A stretch of 46,252 bases of DNA from Syntrophus sp. (in: bacteria) (GTDB taxonomy: Bacteria; Desulfobacterota; Syntrophia; Syntrophales; UBA8958), in assembly GCA_025355725.1 (NCBI GenBank), contig JANXZC010000057.1:1-46252 (forward strand). Reading direction: 5' to 3'. Below the pieces are notes generated by a model. It was not told where the DNA came from. It made no database searches and saw only the letters and a program-made list of their open reading frames with translations. This document shows, piece after piece, positions 26,141-34,732 of this stretch. The translations under genes were made by a program, and so were the position numbers. How positions within the stretch are numbered: the stretch's first letter is position 1; each line of letters opens with the position of its first letter.

Positions 26141-26437
26141 ATGACAACAAAAAAAGACGACAGTATTTCAGCCATGTGCACGGTGTCCATCGGCGAGGCG
26201 GGGAAAACTGGGGACTGGCGCAGCCTGCGCCCGGTTTTCAATCACGCCAAATGCATCCCCTCGGTGAAGAAAAAATCGGCCTGCTTTCTCTGCTGGCTCT
26301 ACTGCCCCGAAGGAGTGGTCAAGGCGACAATCCCTGTGGAGATCGACCTCGATTACTGCAAGGGCTGCGGCGTCTGCGCCGAAGAGTGCCCGGCCAAGGC
26401 CATCACGATGGTGAGGGAGGGAGAGGACCATGAGTAA
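26141..26437 (+). CDS. 2-oxoacid:ferredoxin oxidoreductase, delta (ferredoxin-like) subunit
   Basis: A 98-residue protein with two [4Fe-4S] cysteine sets. The second is canonical (C73, C76, C79, C83 in CKGCGVCAEECP). The first is stretched: C38, then C48, C51 and C55 (ACFLCWLYCPEG), with nine residues between the first two cysteines instead of two. It carries electrons from the thiamine centre to external ferredoxin. The start at 26141 (MTTKKDDS) has GAAGGA 8 bases upstream; an upstream ATG at 26102 would overlap the gamma gene by 35 bases. Its end overlaps the alpha gene by 8 bases. Confidence 0.92.
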   Translation: MTTKKDDSISAMCTVSIGEAGKTGDWRSLRPVFNHAKCIPSVKKKSACFLCWLYCPEGVVKATIPVEIDLDYCKGCGVCAEECPAKAITMVREGEDHE

Positions 26438-27638
26438 CGTACAGATCATGACGGGCAACCAGGCCGCCGCCATCGGGGCCAAACTCAGCAGCGTCCAGGT
26501 CATCGCCGCCTATCCCATCACCCCTCAGTCCCAGTTGGCGGAAATCCTCTCCCAGTATATCGAGGGAGGGGAACTGAAAGCCGAATACGTCCGCGTGGAA
26601 GGAGAACATTCCGCCCTGACGGTTTGCATCTCCGCCTCCACCGTCGGAGCCAGGGTCTTTACCGCCACCAGCGCCAACGGCCTGCTCTACATGCATGAAC
26701 AGCTCCACTGGGCCGCCGGTTCCCGCCTTCCCATCGTCATGTGCTGCGTAAACCGCGGCGTCGGAGCCCCCTGGACCATCTTCAACGATCAGCAGGACTC
26801 CATCTCCCAGCGTGACACGGGGTGGATCCAGATTTACTGCCGGAACAACCAGGAAATTCTCGATACGATCATCCAGGCCTACCGGATAGCCGAAGAAGTT
26901 TACGCCCCCGTCATGGTCTGCTATGACGGCTTCGTCCTATCCCATACGATGATGCCCGTAGATATTCCCGATTCGGAAAAGGTCCGGGAGTTTATCCCCC
27001 CCTACCAGGCCCACACCATCCTGTCACCGGAAGATCCCCGCACCCTTAATGCCGTCCTTTTTCCCTGGCGACGGGCAAACAGCGAGGGGGTCCTCTGCGA
27101 CGGCTACATGGAGATGCGCTACAAACTTCAGGCCGCCCTGGAGCGGTCGCCTGCGGTCATTCAGGAAACAAGCAGACACTTTGCCGAGGTATTCGGCAGG
27201 GACCACGGCGGTCTTTCCTGGGGATACCGGACGGAGGATGCGGAACTGTTCATGACCGGGATGGGCTCCATTGCCAGCGAGGCCATGCAGGCTGCCGATA
27301 TGTTAAGGGACGAAGGAATCAAGGCGGGGGTCGTGGGAATTCGCGTCTTCAGGCCTTTCCCGGCAAAAGCCCTTAAAGAGGCCTTTCGAGGCGCTAAAGG
27401 CATCGTCATCTTTGAGAAGGGAATCAGTTACGGATACGAAGGGGCCCTGTGTTCCGATTTGAAGGCCGCCTTCTACGGGTCGGAAAATCAGGCCCCTGTT
27501 CACAACTATATTGCCGGTCTGGGAGGTCGGGATGTGAAGGCAAGGGAACTCGCCGACGCCGCCAGAGCGTCCTGGCTAGAGATGCAAACGGGGATCATCG
27601 AAAAACCCACAACCTGGCTCAATTGCTATACGGGGTGA
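26430..27638 (+). CDS. 2-oxoacid:ferredoxin oxidoreductase, alpha subunit
   Basis: A 402-residue alpha chain. IMTGNQAAAIGAKLSSVQVI and AAYPITPQSQLAEIL open the pyrimidine-binding domain, EGEHSALTVCISAS contains the glutamate that activates thiamine, and FTATSANGLLYMHEQLHWAA matches the core. The C-terminal half carries the transketolase-C-like domain (ELFMTGMGSIASEAMQAADM). It overlaps the delta gene by 8 bases and lies 4 bases before the beta gene, indicating tight translational coupling. It oxidises a 2-oxoacid to the acyl-CoA with reduction of ferredoxin, or runs in reverse. Confidence 0.94.
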   Translation: MSNVQIMTGNQAAAIGAKLSSVQVIAAYPITPQSQLAEILSQYIEGGELKAEYVRVEGEHSALTVCISASTVGARVFTATSANGLLYMHEQLHWAAGSRLPIVMCCVNRGVGAPWTIFNDQQDSISQRDTGWIQIYCRNNQEILDTIIQAYRIAEEVYAPVMVCYDGFVLSHTMMPVDIPDSEKVREFIPPYQAHTILSPEDPRTLNAVLFPWRRANSEGVLCDGYMEMRYKLQAALERSPAVIQETSRHFAEVFGRDHGGLSWGYRTEDAELFMTGMGSIASEAMQAADMLRDEGIKAGVVGIRVFRPFPAKALKEAFRGAKGIVIFEKGISYGYEGALCSDLKAAFYGSENQAPVHNYIAGLGGRDVKARELADAARASWLEMQTGIIEKPTTWLNCYTG

Positions 27639-27642
27639 AATC

Positions 27643-28542
27643 ATGCCGGAAAACTTATTTAAAATAAACGCGAAAGAATATATTCTCCCGGGCACCCGGG
27701 CCTGTCAGGGGTGCGGGCTATCCCTGGCTTACCGATACGCCTTGAAGGCGCTGAGAGAAAACACCATCGTCACCCTGCCCGCCTGCTGCCTCTGCGTCCT
27801 CCACGGGATCTATCCCAGTACACCGGTGATGATCCCCGCTCTCAACAACTCCTTCGCCAGCACCGCCGCTTCCGCTTCGGGACTTGTCGCGGGGCTCCAG
27901 GCGATGAACAGGACGGATATCACCGTCATGGCCATTGCCGGGGACGGGGGAACCTTCGATATGGGCATTCAGGCCCTGAGCGGGGCCGCCGAAAGGGGAA
28001 CGGATTTTATCTATGTCTGCTACGACAACGAGGGATACATGAACACCGGCACCCAGCGCTCCAGCGCGACGCCGATGGGAGCCCTCACGACCACCACACC
28101 GATTGCGACGAAGCAGCAGCACAAAAAGGATTTCCTGAAGATCATGGAGGCCCACGACATTGCCTATCTGGCGACGGCGTCTCCATCATATCCCATCGAT
28201 CTCTATGACAAGTTCGTCAAGGCCAAGAAGATCAAGGGAACCCGCTATATTCATCTGTACATACCCTGCCCCCCCGGCTGGGCCTATCCCCCCAAGGATA
28301 CGGTGAAGATGGGCCGCCTGGCCGTGGAGACGGGCATTGCCCCCCTGTTTGAAATAGAAAACGGGAGATTCCGTTTTACCGGCCGCAGCAAGTCCATGGC
28401 CGAGCGGGGAAACCGCCTGCCCGTTATCAACTATTTGGAGAAGCAGGGAAGATTCAAGAAAATGAATATCGAGCAGCTCCACCAGGTCCAACACTGGGTG
28501 GACGGCAAGTGGCAGGAGTATCAGCGGCGGTCCCAGGAATGA
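27643..28542 (+). CDS. 2-oxoacid:ferredoxin oxidoreductase, beta (TPP-binding) subunit
   Basis: A 299-residue beta chain that binds thiamine diphosphate and a proximal [4Fe-4S] cluster. RACQGCGLSLAYRYALKAL holds the first cysteine pair, PACCLCVLHGI a further cysteine, and AGDGGTFDMGIQALSGAAER with YDNEGYMNTGTQRSSATP is the TPP-Mg motif and its continuation, very like pyruvate oxidoreductase beta chains. It is the last gene of the operon. Its TGA stop (28540-28542) shares two bases with the family B repeat that follows. Confidence 0.94.
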   Translation: MPENLFKINAKEYILPGTRACQGCGLSLAYRYALKALRENTIVTLPACCLCVLHGIYPSTPVMIPALNNSFASTAASASGLVAGLQAMNRTDITVMAIAGDGGTFDMGIQALSGAAERGTDFIYVCYDNEGYMNTGTQRSSATPMGALTTTTPIATKQQHKKDFLKIMEAHDIAYLATASPSYPIDLYDKFVKAKKIKGTRYIHLYIPCPPGWAYPPKDTVKMGRLAVETGIAPLFEIENGRFRFTGRSKSMAERGNRLPVINYLEKQGRFKKMNIEQLHQVQHWVDGKWQEYQRRSQE

Positions 28543-28666
28543 CGGCTTCGTAAAAAGTCCGGATGCCGCGTTGCGCTGCATCCTTCGTCACTGCGGCGTA
28601 CGACAAGTACGCCTCATGACTCAGGACTTGCGCGCCTTGCCTGCGGATCTTTTTTACGAAGCCGTC
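28541..28666. repeat. 126-bp palindromic repeat, family B
   Basis: GACGGCTTCGTAAAAA at the left end is inverted at the right end (28651-28666). Inside are two smaller dyads: GGATGC/GCATCC around 28559-28581 and GGCGTAC/GTACGCC around 28596-28614. There is no open frame. It begins inside the stop codon of the beta-subunit gene and lies between convergent genes (beta subunit and waaA), where it could stop transcription from both sides. Confidence 0.9.
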
Positions 28667-28728
28667 TATTATTACCAATTTTTCGACGGTTTTTTGAGAG
28701 TTTATCAAGAATAAGGAGCATATCCATA

Positions 28729-30036
28729 TTAGTCGCGTTGATGGGGCAGGGACGCCGTGATCAATGCGGCGTAGCGTTTTGCCGCCCCCCTATTGGCGAT
28801 GATTGCTTTCCTGGCCCCTTCCCCCTTTTCTCTTAAAAGGGCAGGCTGAGAAAGCATCCTGCGGACGCCCGCAAGGAGTTCCTCTCCGTTAGCGACGGTT
28901 ATACCCGCACCTATTTCGGCTAAAATGCTTTTTTCACTCAGAAAATCTTCCATGGAGGGGCCATGAAAGACTACCTTCCCCCAGGCCGCAGGTTCGAGAA
29001 TGTTCTGCCCCCCCCTGGGCACAAGGCTGCCGCCGCAATAGACCACCGTCGCCAGTGAGTAGATCTTGAAGAGTTCCCCGATTACATCGACGATAATGAT
29101 CCGCTCCGACCTCCGAGCCTGGCCGCTGTTGATGGCGGAAAGGGTAATGACATCGGCAAAGCCGCTACGGGCGACAATTTCCCGGACTGCCGCTCCTCTC
29201 TCAACATGGCGGGGAATCAGGATCAACTTCATGGCCGGGTACTCCGGCAGGAGGCGCCGATAAACGTCCAGGACAACCGATTCTTCTCCCTCATGGGTGC
29301 TTCCGGCCACGAAAACTTGATCTTCCGGCACGATATTCAGACGCCTGGCGATTTCCTCATGAAGGACCGGAGAGACCTTCGCCGCCAGACCATCGTACTT
29401 GGCATTTCCCATGATCTCCAAACGCTCCGGAGACAGGCCGAGAGAGATAATCCGCTCTCCGTCAACATCGGAAATGACACCGACACGATCCACAAACCCC
29501 AGGACCCGCTTCCAGAAAAAACGGCTGAGCCGGTAACGGCGGAAAGACCGGGGAGAGATGCGGCCGTTCACCATGATCACCTTGATTTTCAGGTTTTTAC
29601 AGGTGCGAAGGAAGTTCGGCCATAGTTCCGTCTCGGTCATGACAAAGACATCGGGATTGACCCTTTTAATTACCTTTCGGACAACAAAAGGGATGTCCAA
29701 GGGGTAATAGATGATAGCCGTCGCCTCTGGAACCAGTGATATGGCCATATCCTGACCCGTTTCCGTGCTGGTGGACAGGACAATACAGGCCCCCGGCAGC
29801 TCCGCCCGTAAAGCCGCAACAATGGGTGCGGCCGCCGTAACTTCCCCCACCGAAACGGCGTGAATCCAGATCCGGGCCCCCCCCTTCATCGCCAGGAAAA
29901 GTTCTTCCGCCATTATTCCAAATTTGGCGCCAAGACTCCGCCGGTATTTCCCCGTCAGCGCCATCTTCAGGACATAGTAGGGGATAGCGAGAAACGCGGC
30001 AATAAAAAGAGTAATATTGTAGAGGGGAAAAATCAT
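28729..30036 (-). CDS. waaA: 3-deoxy-D-manno-octulosonic acid (Kdo) transferase
   Basis: A 435-residue inner-membrane GT30 enzyme that adds Kdo to lipid A. It has an N-terminal membrane anchor (YNITLFIAAFLAIPYYVLK), the IWIHAVSVGEVTAAAPIV motif with the catalytic glutamate region, TSTETGQ, MTETELWPNFL and the C-terminal GGSLVPRGGQNILEPAAWGK nucleotide-binding segment. It shows that the host has an LPS-type outer membrane. Start at 30036 (MIFPLYN) is conventional in length. Divergent from rpe. Confidence 0.95.
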   Translation of the reverse strand: MIFPLYNITLFIAAFLAIPYYVLKMALTGKYRRSLGAKFGIMAEELFLAMKGGARIWIHAVSVGEVTAAAPIVAALRAELPGACIVLSTSTETGQDMAISLVPEATAIIYYPLDIPFVVRKVIKRVNPDVFVMTETELWPNFLRTCKNLKIKVIMVNGRISPRSFRRYRLSRFFWKRVLGFVDRVGVISDVDGERIISLGLSPERLEIMGNAKYDGLAAKVSPVLHEEIARRLNIVPEDQVFVAGSTHEGEESVVLDVYRRLLPEYPAMKLILIPRHVERGAAVREIVARSGFADVITLSAINSGQARRSERIIIVDVIGELFKIYSLATVVYCGGSLVPRGGQNILEPAAWGKVVFHGPSMEDFLSEKSILAEIGAGITVANGEELLAGVRRMLSQPALLREKGEGARKAIIANRGAAKRYAALITASLPHQRD

Positions 30037-30166
30037 TATAATTGTTTATTATATGGGCACATACGTTTTAACTCCCTCACCGTCAATTGGTATGGCCATA
30101 AATACCGTACCTCCCCCCTCTTCAAAGGGAGGGGCGTGGTGGGGATGGGATTCTGTGGAGAAGGGA

Positions 30167-30195
30167 TTGACACCCCCGCTTCATTACTGTATAGA
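30167..30195 (+). promoter_or_regulatory. Consensus sigma-70 promoter giving a leaderless rpe mRNA
   Basis: TTGACA (30167-30172), 17 bases, TATAGA (30190-30195). Only six bases separate the -10 from the rpe ATG at 30202, so a start at the normal distance falls on or next to the A of ATG. No ribosome site precedes the gene, in agreement. Confidence 0.75.
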
Positions 30196-30201
30196 AACGC
30201 C

Positions 30202-30849
30202 ATGAGAATTATTGCCCCTTCCATACTTTCCGCCGATTTCAGCCGCCTGGGCGAGGAAATTATCGCGGTGGAAAAGGCGGGGGCGGACTGGATACACATC
30301 GATGTCATGGATGGTCATTTCGTGCCAAACCTGACCATCGGACCCGGCGTGGTGGCCTCCCTGCGGAAAACGACCAGCCTTCCCTTTGACGTCCACCTGA
30401 TGATTTCCGACCCGGACCGCTATATCGATGCCTTTGCGGCGGCAGGCAGCGATTATATAACCGTCCATGTGGAGGCAGCCACTCATCTGCATCGCACCAT
30501 CGCCTATATCAAGGACAAGGGGAAAAAGGCAGGGGTTTCATTAAATCCGGCCACCCCTCTTGCCCAGATCGAACCGGTCCTGGCGGATCTGGATCTCCTG
30601 CTTATCATGACGGTTAATCCCGGATTCGGCGGCCAAAAGTTCATCACCTCCATGATTCCCAAGATTCAGGCAGCAAGAAAATTGATCGACGCCCACGCAC
30701 CTCATGTCCTTCTCGAAGTGGACGGCGGCATCACGACCGGGAACATTGGCGCCGTTGCCACAGACGGGGCCAATGCCTTCGTCGCCGGGGCCGCTGTCTT
30801 CGGCAGCCGGGACTACGGCCAGACCATCGAGGCCCTGAAAAACTCCTGA
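30202..30849 (+). CDS. rpe: Ribulose-phosphate 3-epimerase
   Basis: A 215-residue TIM-barrel enzyme interconverting ribulose 5-phosphate and xylulose 5-phosphate. It shows RIIAPSILSADFSRLGEEI at the start, HIDVMDGHFVPNLTIG (metal ligands and catalytic Asp), MTVNPGFGGQKFI and EVDGGITTGNIG. The frame is open far upstream, but homologous sequence starts at the ATG at 30202. No Shine-Dalgarno sequence is visible, and a near-perfect promoter ends 6 bases before the ATG, implying leaderless translation. The TGA stop overlaps repeat family A copy 2. Confidence 0.95.
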   Translation: MRIIAPSILSADFSRLGEEIIAVEKAGADWIHIDVMDGHFVPNLTIGPGVVASLRKTTSLPFDVHLMISDPDRYIDAFAAAGSDYITVHVEAATHLHRTIAYIKDKGKKAGVSLNPATPLAQIEPVLADLDLLLIMTVNPGFGGQKFITSMIPKIQAARKLIDAHAPHVLLEVDGGITTGNIGAVATDGANAFVAGAAVFGSRDYGQTIEALKNS

Positions 30850-30957
30850 TTCCGTTTCCAAATCAAAGCCCTATCTTCGTTGGCATCGGCAATCGGCTCC
30901 TCGATATATGAAAAATACGCCTGCGTCGCCTCTGCCTTCCCGCCTTGGTTTCATCTT
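30849..30957 (+). repeat. Palindromic repeat family A, copy 2 (right end degenerate)
   Basis: About 110 bases match copy 1 read on the minus strand, including TATCTTCGTTGGCATCG, ATCGGCTCCTCGA and TACGCCTGCGTCGCCTCT. The right terminal repeat has diverged after CATCTTT. Its first base is the last base of the rpe TGA. It lies between convergent rpe and the flavoprotein gene. Confidence 0.88.
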
Positions 30958-30977
30958 TAACCCAGAGACGAAATGAG

Positions 30978-32015
30978 TCAGGAGAGCTTGGCAGTCAGCC
31001 TTTCCTGAACCTGCTTTGCTTCCGCGACGATCCTGTCCATAACCTCGGCCACCGTCGGTTCGTCGTGAATCAGACCGGTGGCCTGACCGACAGGGAGAAT
31101 GCCTTTGTCCAGATCACCCTCTTCCGTTGCCAACTGGAAGGCCTTAAAACCATTGGCCAGATAGGCCATCTTCATGGCGTTGTCCAATCCGGAGGCGAGA
31201 ATGCCGATGAAGAGCTTCAGGTAGGGCATCTTCATCTGCCTGGCAACATCTTTGGAATTGACGAATGCCGCCGGCAGATCGACTCCCTTCTTGATGGCCC
31301 TTTCCGCCGCCTTCGTCCTGAGTACCCGGCACCAGATTCCATCCACCCGCTTGGAATAAAGGGTATCCGTCACATCCAGTTCAATGGAAAGATCCTTGAA
31401 ATTCTTATGGAGAGGACTCTCCTTCGTCGTCATGAAGCGGGTTCCCAGAGCAACCCCCTCCGCCCCCAGGGCCAGGGCCGCCGCGAATCCCCGGCCGTCG
31501 GCAATGCCGCCCGCCGCCACCACGGGGATCTCCAGGACATTGGCCAGACTCGGGATCAGAACCATCGTCGTTACCGCTTCACCGTGGGCCGCCGCCTCAT
31601 TCCCCGTGGCGATGACGCCGTCGGCCCCATAATCCTGGGCCCGCTTGGCATGGCGGGCATTGACAACCGTAGCGAAGACCTTGCCGCCGTATTTGTGGGC
31701 CTCCTTCACCAGCCAATCGCCCTTCCCCAGGGCAAAGTTTATAACCGGAACCTGCTCCTGCAAAAGGATCTTTGCATTCTCTGCGGCACCGGGCATGAGG
31801 AGAGTGGCGTTGCAACCAAAGGGCCTGTCCGTCAAGCTGCGGATTTCCCGGATGGCTTTTCGCGTCTCTTCCGGGTCCATGGGGCCTGTCGCCAGGATGC
31901 CAAGTCCACCGGCATTGGAGACTGCCGCCACCATCTTCGGCACGCTGATCCAGCTCATCCCGGAAAGGAAAATGGGGTACTTGATTCCTAATAACTCGGT
32001 AATTCTTGTTTTCAT
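30978..32015 (-). CDS. Nitronate monooxygenase / 2-nitropropane dioxygenase-like flavoprotein
   Basis: A 345-residue FMN TIM-barrel protein. Signatures are TELLGIKYPIFLSGMSWIS, AVSNAGGLGILATG, VINFALGKGDWLV and the FMN-phosphate loop region VVAAGGIADGRGFAAALALG followed by GVALGTRFMTT. The family includes nitronate monooxygenases, FabK-type enoyl-ACP reductases and oxygen-independent enzymes; in an anaerobe an oxygenase role is doubtful. The ATG at 32015 has GAGGAGA 7-9 bases upstream; an earlier ATG at 32051 is less likely. It lies downstream of an acyl-CoA ligase on the same strand but 324 bases away. Confidence 0.88.
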   Translation of the reverse strand: MKTRITELLGIKYPIFLSGMSWISVPKMVAAVSNAGGLGILATGPMDPEETRKAIREIRSLTDRPFGCNATLLMPGAAENAKILLQEQVPVINFALGKGDWLVKEAHKYGGKVFATVVNARHAKRAQDYGADGVIATGNEAAAHGEAVTTMVLIPSLANVLEIPVVAAGGIADGRGFAAALALGAEGVALGTRFMTTKESPLHKNFKDLSIELDVTDTLYSKRVDGIWCRVLRTKAAERAIKKGVDLPAAFVNSKDVARQMKMPYLKLFIGILASGLDNAMKMAYLANGFKAFQLATEEGDLDKGILPVGQATGLIHDEPTVAEVMDRIVAEAKQVQERLTAKLS

Positions 32016-32183
32016 AACAATATCTCCTCTACGGAAACAGGGTGACAGCACCCCTATTCCATTCTAATCAATATGCTCGGTCCTTTATTATTCCAGATAT
32101 CAAGAAAATACTCGGCACCGGGTCGAACGCTCATTTACATCCCTTCCCCCCGTTGGTCAAGCAGATTCACAGGAATAAGGAAA

Positions 32184-32210
32184 GGGGAGCAGAAAACATA
32201 TCTGCTCCCC
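32184..32210 (-). terminator. Terminator-like hairpin after the acyl-CoA ligase
   Basis: GGGGAGCAGA (32184-32193) pairs perfectly with TCTGCTCCCC (32201-32210). On the minus strand the stem is followed by TTTCCTTATT, a moderate T-rich tail. Confidence 0.65.
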
Positions 32211-32219
32211 CGTTGTGTC

Positions 32220-32246
32220 ATTCCCGCAACGACTCTGAGCGGGAAT
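32220..32246. repeat. REP-type hairpin
   Basis: ATTCCCGC and GCGGGAAT face each other across 11 bases, within the common GTCATTCCCGC...GCGGGAATCC repeat pattern. The same end, GGGAATCC, occurs in the element at 24149. Confidence 0.6.
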
Positions 32247-32339
32247 CCGGTTCTAACTGATCGAAAAACCATATCCGTCCCCGCATGCCGTTACTGGGGA
32301 CAGAGGCGTTCCGGGACCACAAGTAGTATTGCAACTACC

Positions 32340-33986
32340 TTAAATGATATATGTTTTTCTCAAATCAACCTTGTTGATCTTGCCGACGCTGGTCTTGGGA
32401 ATTGCCGCCACGATCTCCACCCGGTCCGGAACGCCGTATTTGGGAATTTTCCCCGCCTCGGATGCCTGGAGGACAAACTGGCGAAGTTCGTCGCCCGTTA
32501 CCTTGCCGACAAAATCCGGTTTCAGTACGGCCACCAGGAAAGGCCGCTCGCCCCATTTGGCATCGGGAATGCCGATGGCCGCAGCCTCCATAACTGCCTC
32601 ATGGTTGGCGATGACGTTCTCCAGGTCCTGGGAGGAGATCCATTCACCCCCGGTCTTGATGACGTCCTTGATACGGTCCGTAACCTGGAGGTATCCCTCC
32701 TTATCGATCAGGCCGACATCACCCGTGTGGAGCCAGCCGTCCGTCCAGAGCTCTTTGGACCGCTCCGGATCCTTGAAGTAGCTATCCGTAAGCCAGGGAG
32801 CTCGAACGCATACTTCCCCGGTGGCAACACCGTCATGGGCCACATCCCTTCCCATCGGGTCCTTGAGACGCACATACACAAGGGGCACCGGCAGACCGGT
32901 CTTGACGAGAGTGTCCACATTATGTTCCTTCGTCTCGTTCAGCATCCATGGCTTGAGGTTGGCCGCCGTGAGGAGGGGGCAGGTTTCCGACATGCCGTAG
33001 GCGGCAAAGATCTGGATGCCCAGTTCCATGGCTTCCAGGGCCAGACTCTTGGAGAGACGGGCGCCGCCGATGATGACCTTCCAAAAGGAGAGGTCAAATT
33101 TTTTGGCCGCCGGGCTGCTCACGAGCATCTGAATGATTGTCGGGACGCAATGGGAGAAGGTCACCCTTTCCGTCAGGATCAGCTTCAGGAGCATTGCCGG
33201 TTCATACTTGCCCGGATATACCTGCTTGACCCCCAGCATCGTCGCCGCCCAGGGAAAGCCCCAGGCATGAACGTGGAACATGGGGGTGATGGGCATATAG
33301 ACATCGTTCGATTTACAACGGGCAATGGATTCATAGGAGCCGGTGGCCAGCAGGAGGGCCTGGGCATGGAGGACCAACTGACGGTGTGAGAAATGGACGC
33401 CTTTGGGCAGGCCGGTAGTGCCCGTGGTGTAGAAAATCGTCGCCTGGGTGTTTTCGTCAAGATCGGGGAAGTCGTACGAGGAAGCTGCTCCCGCCAGCAT
33501 TTCCTCGTATTCCGTATCGAAGGGAATCTTTGACTCCGGCTTAGTGCCGTCATCGGTAATCAGGATGACTTTTTTGACCGTTGTCAGCTTATCCCAGATT
33601 GCCTCGAGCAAGGGGACAAAATCCTGATGGATCAGGACGATCTTGTCTTCCGCATGATTCATCGTATAGAGGATTTGTTCGGGAGAAAGGCGCCAGTTCT
33701 GGGTATGCATGATCGCACCCATCATGGGGACGGCGAAGAAACACTCCAGATAGCGGTGGCTGTCATAATCAAAAATGCAGACCTTGTCCCCCGCTCCCAC
33801 ACCGATTTTTTCCAATCCGTTGGCCAGGCGGTGGATCCGCTCGTTCAGGGTCCGGTAGGTGAGGCGTACCTTGTCCCGGTAAACGATCTCCTGGTTCGGG
33901 GCAAAAGCCAGGGGCATTTCGAGGATGTGCTTGATAAGTAACTGATACTTGTAACTTTCGCCCGGTTCATAAACTTTCTTTGCCAT
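32340..33986 (-). CDS. Acyl-CoA synthetase (AMP-forming), medium-/long-chain type
   Basis: A complete 548-residue ligase. P-loop FYTTGTTGLPKGVHFSHRQL, FAAYGMSETCPLL, GWLHTGDVGLIDKEGYLQVT, the hinge DRIKDVIKTGGEWISSQDLE and the catalytic-lysine end PKTSVGKINKVDLRK are all present. The WISS variant (rather than NVYP) after the hinge is typical of the AlkK-like medium-chain group. It activates a carboxylic acid to its CoA ester; chain length cannot be read from sequence. The ATG at 33986 has GGAGG about 8 bases upstream. It is one of four such ligases here and one of three with all motifs intact. Confidence 0.93.
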   Translation of the reverse strand: MAKKVYEPGESYKYQLLIKHILEMPLAFAPNQEIVYRDKVRLTYRTLNERIHRLANGLEKIGVGAGDKVCIFDYDSHRYLECFFAVPMMGAIMHTQNWRLSPEQILYTMNHAEDKIVLIHQDFVPLLEAIWDKLTTVKKVILITDDGTKPESKIPFDTEYEEMLAGAASSYDFPDLDENTQATIFYTTGTTGLPKGVHFSHRQLVLHAQALLLATGSYESIARCKSNDVYMPITPMFHVHAWGFPWAATMLGVKQVYPGKYEPAMLLKLILTERVTFSHCVPTIIQMLVSSPAAKKFDLSFWKVIIGGARLSKSLALEAMELGIQIFAAYGMSETCPLLTAANLKPWMLNETKEHNVDTLVKTGLPVPLVYVRLKDPMGRDVAHDGVATGEVCVRAPWLTDSYFKDPERSKELWTDGWLHTGDVGLIDKEGYLQVTDRIKDVIKTGGEWISSQDLENVIANHEAVMEAAAIGIPDAKWGERPFLVAVLKPDFVGKVTGDELRQFVLQASEAGKIPKYGVPDRVEIVAAIPKTSVGKINKVDLRKTYII

Positions 33987-34192
33987 ACATTCCCTCCTTT
34001 AATGATTAAAGTTATTGGTCGTTTTTCTGCTTGTGTCAGAATGATAAAAAGTAATAAAAAGGGGTTCCGCTGAGGACGAATTTGGCATACAATCGTTTTG
34101 TCGATACCCATGCGCGAATCCGTTAAAGATGAAATAGTGGGTCGCTTATAACATATCGCCCAGTCATTGACAATTAAAAAGGCAAGGTTTTC

Positions 34193-34732
34193 ATGCATAT
34201 TATCATTGATGGATATAATCTTATTCGCCAGTCCGACCACCTCCGGCGGGCGGAGAAATTTACCCTTGAAGAAGGTCGCCATGCACTTATTCGTTTCCTC
34301 ATCCCCTATCGGGAACGGAAAGGACATCATTTAACAGTGGTCTTTGACGGCTGGGACGGGGGTTCTTTCCAGGAAGAACGGGATCGGGAAGGGGGTATAG
34401 ACATCATCTATTCCCGGAAAGGTGAAAAGGCCGACGACCTCATCAAGCGCATGGCGGAAAGATCCGGTGACGAGGTGGTCGTGGTTACCTCGGACCGGGA
34501 CATCGGCCATTTCGTGGAACGGTGCGGTAGTACAGTGGTTGATTCGCAAACCTTTGAAGGTATCGTTAACGGGGATCAGCCCATGACATCATCGCCGTCC
34601 TACGGCCATTTTATCGCCGACAAGGAAGATGACGACTTGTCACAGGGAACAAGGGGAACAAAAAAGAAGGGGCAGGCGAAAAAAACCTCCCGGAGGGAAC
34701 GGGAGTACAACAAACGCCTCGTCAAACTCTAA
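34193..34732 (+). CDS. NYN-domain (YacP-like) putative ribonuclease
   Basis: A 179-residue protein. MHIIIDGYNLIRQSD carries the first acidic residue of the PIN-like NYN fold, VVFDGWDGG the second, and VVVTSDRDIGHFV the DxD pair near residue 104. These match the YacP/Rae1 family; Rae1 of Bacillus cleaves mRNA on the ribosome. The tail is lysine-rich (KKKGQAKKTSRRERE), suitable for RNA contact. ATG at 34193 follows AAGG. Its TAA stop abuts the family A repeat (copy 3), which then runs into the end of holA on the other strand. Confidence 0.88.
   Translation: MHIIIDGYNLIRQSDHLRRAEKFTLEEGRHALIRFLIPYRERKGHHLTVVFDGWDGGSFQEERDREGGIDIIYSRKGEKADDLIKRMAERSGDEVVVVTSDRDIGHFVERCGSTVVDSQTFEGIVNGDQPMTSSPSYGHFIADKEDDDLSQGTRGTKKKGQAKKTSRREREYNKRLVKL

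Larger units (their letters stand above)
32016..32339. other. 324-bp gap with two hairpins
   Basis: No gene is visible. It contains a terminator-like hairpin (32184-32210) and a REP-type hairpin (32220-32246, ATTCCCGC facing GCGGGAAT). The promoter of the flavoprotein gene should lie at 32030-32170, but I see no convincing consensus. Confidence 0.5.

Noticed and set aside
29860-30201. Upstream extension of rpe by 114 codons
   Set aside because: The extension is antisense to waaA for most of its length, contains no epimerase sequence, and a consensus promoter ends just before the internal ATG.
32073-33389. 438-codon plus-strand open frame
   Set aside because: Mostly antisense to the intact acyl-CoA ligase at 32340-33986; no family motif and no ribosome site.
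34160-34192. TTGACA before the NYN gene as a promoter
   Set aside because: The hexamer at the correct 17-base distance (TTCATG) is not a -10 and overlaps the start codon.
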